A DNA stretch of 10,769 nucleotides from Chloroflexota bacterium (lineage in GTDB: Bacteria > Chloroflexota > Anaerolineae > Aggregatilineales > Phototrophicaceae), in contig QGUR01000149.1 in the NCBI GenBank assembly GCA_003242205.1, positions 1 to 10,769 on the forward strand. Direction: 5' to 3'. Below are positions 6,134 to 10,769 of this stretch, piece after piece. The notes beneath the pieces were generated by a model, which was not told the origin of the DNA, made no database searches, and worked only from the letters and a program-made list of their open reading frames with translations. Numbering within the stretch: position 1 is the stretch's first letter; every line of letters begins with the position of its first letter. Made by a program: the position numbers and the translations under genes.

Positions 6134-7381
6134 ATGTCCGAACCGATTCGCATTCTGCACTTCGCCGACACGCACATCGGCATGGAAAATTACGGTCGCA
6201 TCAGCCCGCAATCCGGCCTAAGCACCCGCGTCGAGGACTTCCTGCGCCGGATGGACGAGATGATCGACTACGCGCGCGAAAACGACGTCGACCTGACGAT
6301 TTTCGCCGGAGATGCTTTCAAAACCCGCACCCCCAACCCGACGTTTCAACGCGAGTTCGCGTGGCGCGTGCGCGACCTGATCGAGCTGGCTCCGCTGGTG
6401 CTGCTGGTCGGCAATCATGACCTGCCACCGATGGCGCTGAAGGCTTCCAGCATCGAGATTTACGATACGCTGGCCGTGCCAAACGTATGGGTGGCCGACG
6501 AATACGAACTGAAAGTGATCGACACCAAACGCGGCCCGGTGGCAGTGGGCGCTGCACCCTATCCCGTGCGGTCGCGCCTGCTGGAAGATGAAAAAACCGC
6601 CAGCATGACTATCGCCGAGATCGACGCTCTGCTGCAAGAGGTACTCGCTAATCTGCTCGAAGACTTGGCGACCGAAGCAGACAAGCTCGACATGCCGCGC
6701 CTGCTGACCGGCCATTTCACCGTCGATGGCGCGGTCTGGGGCAGCGAACGCCAGATCATGCTGGGGCGAGACATCGCCGTCGCCCGCGCGTCGCTGGCAG
6801 ACCCACGCTGGGATTACGTCGCGCTGGGGCACGTCCACAAACACCAGAACCTGACCGCCAATCAGACCGGTGTGCCGCCTGTGGTTTACAGCGGCAGCAT
6901 CGAACGCATCGACTTCGGCGAAGAGCACGATGCCAAAGGCTTCTGCTGGGTGGAACTTCAGCGCGGCAGGGCAGACTGGCAGTTTGTGACCGTCAACGCC
7001 CGGCCCTTCGTGACGTTGAGAGCCGACCTCAAGGAAAGTGAAAACCCAACTCAGGAAGTGGTTGACCTGATCGAGGAGCATCACCTGCAGGGCGCGGTCG
7101 TGCGCCTGATCCTCCAGTTCACGCCAGAAACGGAAGCCAGCTTCAACGAGGGCGTGGTACGCGACGTCTTGCGTCAGGCGGGCGTCAGCTCGATCGCCGT
7201 CATTCGCAAGGAGATCCAGCAATATGCGCGCGCGCGGCTTGGTGGCAGCCCCGAAGAACTGGACGACCTTGAACTGCTCGACCGTTATCTCATCAGCCGT
7301 CAGGTCGATGAAGCACGCCGCCGCGAACTGGCCGCCGCCGCCAAAGAAATCTTCGAGTCGACGCTGGTACACCGCGAATAG
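6134..7381 (+). CDS. SbcD/Mre11-type DNA repair exonuclease (metallophosphoesterase)
   Basis: A 415-residue calcineurin-like phosphoesterase of the Mre11/SbcD type, a Mn-dependent nuclease that with SbcC/Rad50 opens hairpins and trims blocked DNA ends. All core metal-binding motifs are visible: FADTHIG (10-16, Asp12, His14), FAGDAF (57-62, Asp60), LVGNHD (92-97), LTGHF (191-195, His194) and ALGHVHKHQ (230-238). The C-terminal part (about 300-415) is the variable region that in relatives contacts the SbcC/Rad50 coiled coil; it ends in charged helices. ATG at 6134 is chosen because AGGAG lies 9 bases before it; two TTG codons just upstream lie within that spacer. No SbcC/Rad50 gene follows: the next gene is a sigma factor 129 bases on. 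The partner is therefore elsewhere or absent. Family membership is firm; the exact subfamily is less so. Confidence 0.9.
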   Translation: MSEPIRILHFADTHIGMENYGRISPQSGLSTRVEDFLRRMDEMIDYARENDVDLTIFAGDAFKTRTPNPTFQREFAWRVRDLIELAPLVLLVGNHDLPPMALKASSIEIYDTLAVPNVWVADEYELKVIDTKRGPVAVGAAPYPVRSRLLEDEKTASMTIAEIDALLQEVLANLLEDLATEADKLDMPRLLTGHFTVDGAVWGSERQIMLGRDIAVARASLADPRWDYVALGHVHKHQNLTANQTGVPPVVYSGSIERIDFGEEHDAKGFCWVELQRGRADWQFVTVNARPFVTLRADLKESENPTQEVVDLIEEHHLQGAVVRLILQFTPETEASFNEGVVRDVLRQAGVSSIAVIRKEIQQYARARLGGSPEELDDLELLDRYLISRQVDEARRRELAAAAKEIFESTLVHRE

Positions 7382-7452
7382 CCGGATACAGGACGTCGTT
7401 CCAGACGAAGCGCGCTTAATTTTCTCGCCTGACGCCGCGCGAATGTCACCTT

Positions 7453-7481
7453 TTGCCCGCGAAATGGCTCTAGACTATAGC
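7453..7481 (+). promoter_or_regulatory. Promoter of the sigma factor-clpP pair
   Basis: TTGCCC (7453-7458), a 17-base spacer and TATAGC (7476-7481). Predicted start near 7488 lies downstream of the TTG at 7484 and upstream of the ATG at 7511, which supports the ATG start for the sigma factor. Whether the sigma factor reads its own promoter cannot be told. Confidence 0.45.
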
Positions 7482-7510
7482 AGTTGAAGCCAGAACAGGA
7501 GCGCTTCCTG

Positions 7511-8203
7511 ATGGAACGATACGAACGTCTCGTCCGCGAGCTTCAGGCGTCAGACCTGACGCCCGAACAGCAACAGGACGCCTTTTCCCGGTTGGTAGAA
7601 CAGTTTCACGCGCCGGCCATGGCCTGGGCGTATGCGGCATTAGGAGATTCAGCGCTCGCTCAGGATGCGGTGCAGGAAGCCTTTGTCAGCGCCTATCGCA
7701 ACCTCGACCAGCTTCGCGAGCCGCGCGCGTTTCCCGTCTGGTTCCGGCGCATCGTCCGAACCGAGTGCCACCGTCTGCTTCGCAGTCGTCGGGCGGGCGA
7801 CTCGCTGGACGAAATCGAAGCGGCAACAGCGCAGGGCAATCCCGAGGAGACGGTCGAACAGCGCGAAACACGCGAACAGGTGCGCCACGCCCTGCGTACC
7901 CTGCCCGCCAGAGACCGCGAGGTCATCGAACTGTATTACATCACCGGCTACGCGCAGAATGAAATCGCCAGCATGCTCGATCTGCCGCTGACGACCGTAA
8001 AAAAGCGCCTGCAATACGCCCGGCGGCGGCTGAAAGATGCCCTGCCGCAAATGTATGGGCCGGTGTCCGTGGCTGGCAACGGTTTTGCCCTGCCCGCGTG
8101 GGCCGCGCTGATGGAAATCGACACGTTGTTGTATGGCTATGCGGAATCGTTTGCGGAAGCCCCAGCGGCAGAGGTGGAGGCGGAAGGGAGGCTGGCGCGA
8201 TGA
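7511..8203 (+). CDS. ECF-like sigma-70 family RNA polymerase sigma factor
   Basis: A 230-residue sigma factor with two conserved DNA- and core-binding domains. Region 2 spans about 20-94, including GDSALAQDAVQEAFVSAYRN (45-64) and FPVWFRRIVRTECHRLLRSR (74-93). Region 4 spans about 128-178, with LPARDREVIELYYITGYAQN and the helix-turn-helix NEIASMLDLPLTTVKKRLQY. This layout, without region 3, is that of ECF sigma factors. After region 4 there is an extra tail of about 50 residues (179-230) ending in an acidic, alanine-rich stretch, longer than most ECFs and possibly a control segment. ATG at 7511 has AGGAG 9 bases upstream; a TTG at 7484 is less likely. No anti-sigma gene is adjacent. Instead the stop overlaps the ClpP start as ATGA, pointing to translational coupling. 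Target promoters are unknown. Confidence 0.88.
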   Translation: MERYERLVRELQASDLTPEQQQDAFSRLVEQFHAPAMAWAYAALGDSALAQDAVQEAFVSAYRNLDQLREPRAFPVWFRRIVRTECHRLLRSRRAGDSLDEIEAATAQGNPEETVEQRETREQVRHALRTLPARDREVIELYYITGYAQNEIASMLDLPLTTVKKRLQYARRRLKDALPQMYGPVSVAGNGFALPAWAALMEIDTLLYGYAESFAEAPAAEVEAEGRLAR

Positions 8204-8922
8204 CGATGCTGGTTCCCATGGTCGTCGAACGCAGTTCCACAGGCGAACGCGCCTTCGACATTTATTCGCTGCTGCTGAAGGAGCGCCTCATCATCCTCGG
8301 CAGCGAAGTGAACAGCGACAGCGCCAACCTGATCATCGCGCAGTTGCTATTTCTCGATCGCGAAGATCACGAACGCCCCATCCACATGTATATCCAGTCA
8401 CCGGGCGGTGACGTCTACGCGGGCCTCGCTATCTACGATGCGATTCAGCAGGTCAGCGCGCCCGTGAGCACGACCGCCGTCGGGCTGACCGCCAGCTTTG
8501 GCACTGTTGTGCTGACGTCGGGAACACGCACGATGCGTTATGCCCTGCCAAACGCGACGATCCACATGCACCAGCCACACGGCGGCACGCAGGGGCAGGT
8601 GACCGACATCATGATCCGCAGCAACGAGTTCCAGCGGCTGAAAGACCGCCTGGTGCAGATTTTCGTCGATCATACCGGGCAGGAGCGCGACATCATCCTG
8701 CGCGATCTGGACCGCGACGTCTACTTCAGCGCGCAACAGGCGCAGGAATACGGGCTTATCGACGCCGTGCTGGACAACCGGGCCAGAAAGCCGGCGCTCA
8801 ACGGCAATGGCCGCCAGCCCAACATCGCCTTTAGCGCCAGCGCGGCGGGCGGTTGCGCCAGCGCCACCAAAGCCCGACCGGATAGCCGAGCATTTTCGCC
8901 ACATCGCCGACCACGCGGATGA
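8200..8922 (+). CDS. clpP: ClpP-family serine peptidase with extended C-terminus
   Basis: A ClpP-type proteolytic subunit, normally a tetradecameric barrel fed unfolded proteins by ClpX, ClpA or ClpC in the cytoplasm. It begins MTMLVPMVVERSSTGERAFD and carries a complete catalytic triad: Ser99 in GLTASFG, His124 in IHMHQPHGG and Asp173 in RDLDRDVYFS, each offset by two from E. coli ClpP numbering. The handle and loop SPGGDVYAGLAIYD and the helix EYGLIDAVLD are also clear. The serine loop (TASFG rather than the common AASMG) and MRYALPNATIHMHQPHGG suggest a divergent paralogue, not the housekeeping copy. ATG at 8200 has GGGAGG 8 bases upstream and overlaps the sigma-factor stop. The protein runs to 240 residues, about 45 beyond the usual end near 195. 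The tail is low-complexity and overlaps the convergent glycosyltransferase by 92 bases, so it may be an accidental extension. Confidence 0.9.
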   Translation: MTMLVPMVVERSSTGERAFDIYSLLLKERLIILGSEVNSDSANLIIAQLLFLDREDHERPIHMYIQSPGGDVYAGLAIYDAIQQVSAPVSTTAVGLTASFGTVVLTSGTRTMRYALPNATIHMHQPHGGTQGQVTDIMIRSNEFQRLKDRLVQIFVDHTGQERDIILRDLDRDVYFSAQQAQEYGLIDAVLDNRARKPALNGNGRQPNIAFSASAAGGCASATKARPDSRAFSPHRRPRG

Positions 8923-9802
8923 CCGGAACCAGCAGAACCGCTTGCGCGACATCGCCCGGCCGGGTGAACCCCGTCCGGCGCAGCACGAGCGGCAGGCGGC
9001 GGTAAGGCTGTTGCAGATAGACCGCCCCGCCGATCAGCAACAACAGCCAGAAAGCCCGGTGGACGCGCGCGCCTAGCAGGGTGAGCAGCGGCCCGGCAAC
9101 CAGATACGTCGTATAGCGGATCAGGTGGCGCTTGCGCCACAGATCCGCTTTTCCATCGCCGCGGGCATAGAGGTAATACTGTTTGAAGAAGGCGCGCAGG
9201 CTGCCGCGCGGGCGAAAATACACCACTGCATCCCGGCGCAGCGCGAATCTGGCGATTGCCTTCAGGCGAAAATCGAAAATCAAATCTTCGCAGTAATCAA
9301 GCCATTCGGGATAGCCGCCGGCTTCTGCCCAGGCGGCCCGGCGCAGGGCGATGCTGCGGCTGCTCGGCAAAAAGGATTCCGGGTCGATTTCGCTGGCCAA
9401 CGGCAACACGGTCGCGCCCATCGCCGCCTCAAAGAGCGTCGCGGCGTCGGCGACGAAAAAGCCACTGACGACATCGACCGCCGGATCTTCCAGCAGCGGC
9501 CGGGTGATGCGTTCCAGCCACTCCCGGTCAAGCGTGACGCCTGCGTCGGTAATCGCGATGATATCGCCCCGCGCCGCCGTGATGGCGACATTACGCCCCC
9601 GGCTGATGTTCGCGCCCGGTTCCACCAGCACGCGCAGCGGCAGCCGCGACGCATACTCGTTCAGGATTGCGACGGTCTGATCCCGGCTGCCGCCATCGAC
9701 CACGACCACTTCATCCGGCTGGAGCGACTGTTCGACCAGCGAATCGAGCAGGCGGCGGATGCTTTCGCCCTCGTTGAGTACGGTGACGATGACGGAAATC
9801 AC
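8831..9802 (-). CDS. Glycosyltransferase family 2, membrane-anchored
   Basis: A 323-residue GT-A glycosyltransferase of family 2. It shows the opening MISVIVTVLNEGESIRRLLD, the nucleotide-binding VVVDGGSRDQT (33-43), the metal-site strand AITDAGVTLD (83-92, Asp86; a TDAG variant of DxD) and the acidic base region YCEDLIFDFRL (170-180, Glu172, Asp173). After the catalytic domain come hydrophobic stretches at about 230-246, 250-263 and 285-299, likely anchoring it on the inner face of the membrane. The DGGSRDQT and GANISRGRN wording is typical of enzymes building surface polysaccharides or glycolipids. GTG at 9802 overlaps the stop of the upstream gene as GTGA, so the two are coupled. Its last 31 codons are antisense to the ClpP tail. 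Donor and acceptor are not evident. Confidence 0.88.
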   Translation of the reverse strand: MISVIVTVLNEGESIRRLLDSLVEQSLQPDEVVVVDGGSRDQTVAILNEYASRLPLRVLVEPGANISRGRNVAITAARGDIIAITDAGVTLDREWLERITRPLLEDPAVDVVSGFFVADAATLFEAAMGATVLPLASEIDPESFLPSSRSIALRRAAWAEAGGYPEWLDYCEDLIFDFRLKAIARFALRRDAVVYFRPRGSLRAFFKQYYLYARGDGKADLWRKRHLIRYTTYLVAGPLLTLLGARVHRAFWLLLLIGGAVYLQQPYRRLPLVLRRTGFTRPGDVAQAVLLVPVIRVVGDVAKMLGYPVGLWWRWRNRPPRWR

Positions 9803-10347
9803 GCGGGCGTTTCCTCAAGGTAGATCGAGACTTTTTTCAGCAGCCGGTCGTAATCGGCGTGCGAACGATTGGTGAAAGCGATCACCGGCGTCAGCCCTTC
9901 GCCGCAGAAAAAACCATTAATCCGGTAGATGGCGGGCAGCGTGGGAATGACCAGCATTTTGCCGGCCGCCGCGCGATAGCTTTTGCGCCCGCCGACCAGT
10001 TTGCGCCCGATTTCCGAGTCGGGCTGCGGCAGCAGCGGAAAATCCTTGAAGGCGCTGACCTCGGACCACGCGACGCGCCGTTCCTTCCAGATCACCGGGC
10101 GAATCGTCAGCCCTTCGCTGTCGACCGTCAGCGGCGGGCTGATGGTGGTCAGCATCACTACCGGCGGCATCAGCGCCAGCAGCAGAACACTGCCAAAGGC
10201 CAGCATGATAAAGCGCTGATCGAACAGCGCGACAGCCAGCAGGCCAATAGCGCCAAGCGCCATCGCCACGAGCAGCGCCACCGCGCCATACTGGGTCACG
10301 CGATTGAGAAAAGGCCTGGGATGGTTGTGAACCGAGCGCAGATTCAT
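9799..10347 (-). CDS. Two-TM membrane protein with possible PH-like domain
   Basis: A 182-residue protein I do not recognise by name. Two hydrophobic helices are plain: about 19-42 (YGAVALLVAMALGAIGLLAV) and 46-68 (FIMLAFGSVLLLALMPPVVM). A soluble part follows, about 72-177, opening PPLTVDSEGLTIRPVIWKER and RVAWSEVSAFKDFP. This hairpin plus a strand-rich module with a W-x-E-V step resembles bacterial PH-like (YdbT/DUF-type) membrane proteins, but the match is by pattern only. ATG at 10347 has no obvious ribosome binding site, so it may be translated weakly, from a leaderless message, or from another start. It is transcribed in the direction of the GT2 gene and overlaps it by 4 bases, so it may help locate or control that enzyme. 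It lies 110 bases after the aldolase gene. Confidence 0.7.
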   Translation of the reverse strand: MNLRSVHNHPRPFLNRVTQYGAVALLVAMALGAIGLLAVALFDQRFIMLAFGSVLLLALMPPVVMLTTISPPLTVDSEGLTIRPVIWKERRVAWSEVSAFKDFPLLPQPDSEIGRKLVGGRKSYRAAAGKMLVIPTLPAIYRINGFFCGEGLTPVIAFTNRSHADYDRLLKKVSIYLEETPA

Positions 10348-10457
10348 GAATTGGGATCGCTAAGCTGTGCCGCGCGCCTTGCCCCGACCTGACCGCAAAG
10401 ACAGAGGCGACCGGACTGGCTGGCCGCCCCTGATTCTCGCTGCTGGCAAGGCTACGC

Positions 10458-10769
10458 TCAGGCGATGGTCACCTGATCGTTGAGATAGACGTCCTGAATG
10501 GCATTCAGCAACTGAACGCCTTCGGCCATCGGGCGCTGGAACGCCTTGCGCCCGCTGATGAGGCCCATACCGCCCGCCCGCTTGTTGATGACGGCCGTGC
10601 GTACCGCTTCGGCAAGGTCGTTCTTGCCGCTTGCGCCGCCAGAGCTGATCAGCCCGGCGCGGCCCATGTAGCTGTTCACCACCTGATAGCGCGTCATGTC
10701 GATCTCGTTCTCGCTCGACAGTTCGGTGTAGATGCGCTCGTCCACCTTCCTATGGGTCAAATACCCAGT
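10458..10769 (-). CDS. fbaB: Class I fructose-bisphosphate aldolase (FbaB/DhnA type), 3' part only
   Basis: The last 103 residues of an FbaB-type class I aldolase, which splits fructose-1,6-bisphosphate into two triose phosphates through a lysine Schiff base in glycolysis and gluconeogenesis. The frame is open to the window end, so the start and the Schiff-base lysine lie outside. The C-terminal barrel is very characteristic: DMTRYQVVNSYMGRAGLISS, GGASGKNDLAEAVRTAVINK, RAGGMGLISGRKAFQRPMAE and the end LLNAIQDVYLNDQVTIA. The RAGGMGLISGRKAFQRP phosphate-binding strand-loop is near-invariant in the family. The TTG at 10760 is internal to the gene, not a start. The gene could be cotranscribed with the two minus-strand genes that follow, across a 110-base spacer. 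Confidence 0.92.
   Translation of the reverse strand, partial: TGYLTHRKVDERIYTELSSENEIDMTRYQVVNSYMGRAGLISSGGASGKNDLAEAVRTAVINKRAGGMGLISGRKAFQRPMAEGVQLLNAIQDVYLNDQVTIA

Noticed and set aside
6218..7372. 384-residue open frame antisense to the SbcD-like gene
   Set aside because: Long antisense frames are expected in GC-rich coding DNA; the translation has no recognisable domain and lies wholly within a certain gene.
7484..7510. TTG start for the sigma factor
   Set aside because: It would lie upstream of the predicted transcription start, while ATG 7511 has AGGAG at a 9-base spacing.

Overview
The window reads as ordinary chromosomal DNA from a GC-rich bacterium. Gene content fits a member of the Chloroflexota (Anaerolineae-like): class I FbaB-type aldolase, a secreted TPR protein, many GT4/GT2 glycosyltransferases, an ECF sigma factor and a ClpP paralogue. 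That assignment is an inference from overall flavour, not from a marker gene. Base composition and codon use look uniform. I see no insertion sequence, phage gene, CRISPR array, tRNA or rRNA. No gap between genes exceeds 300 bases.

Left block (32-2890, minus strand): a three-gene operon read right to left, with a GT4 glycosyltransferase (GTG start at 2890), a second GT4-like glycosyltransferase, and a GNAT acetyltransferase that overlaps it by 4 bases and seems to lose its C-terminus near the window edge. This looks like a small glycan-building unit. It is divergent from a 3'(2'),5'-bisphosphate nucleotidase/inositol-monophosphatase family gene (3005-3967, plus). The shared intergenic region carries a 17-bp near-perfect palindrome and possibly overlapping promoters.

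Middle block (4168-7381): a secreted or membrane-anchored TPR-repeat protein (plus) converges on a minus-strand acetyltransferase closely resembling the enterococcal aminoglycoside acetyltransferase AAC(6')-Ii. That gene is divergent from an SbcD/Mre11-type nuclease (plus), which has an extended -10 promoter lying inside an inverted repeat.

Right block: an ECF-like sigma factor (7511-8203) and a ClpP-family peptidase (8200-8922) overlap by ATGA and so form a tightly coupled pair; no anti-sigma gene is beside them. The ClpP reading frame runs about 45 residues past the usual end, into the 3' end of a convergent minus-strand operon: class I fructose-bisphosphate aldolase (partial, cut by the window end), a two-TM protein with a possible PH-like domain, and a GT2 glycosyltransferase whose GTG start overlaps the preceding stop.

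Nothing here is clearly a new multi-gene system. The best leads are the sigma factor-ClpP pair, the AAC(6')-Ii-like enzyme outside the Firmicutes, and the palindromes at the two divergent promoter regions.
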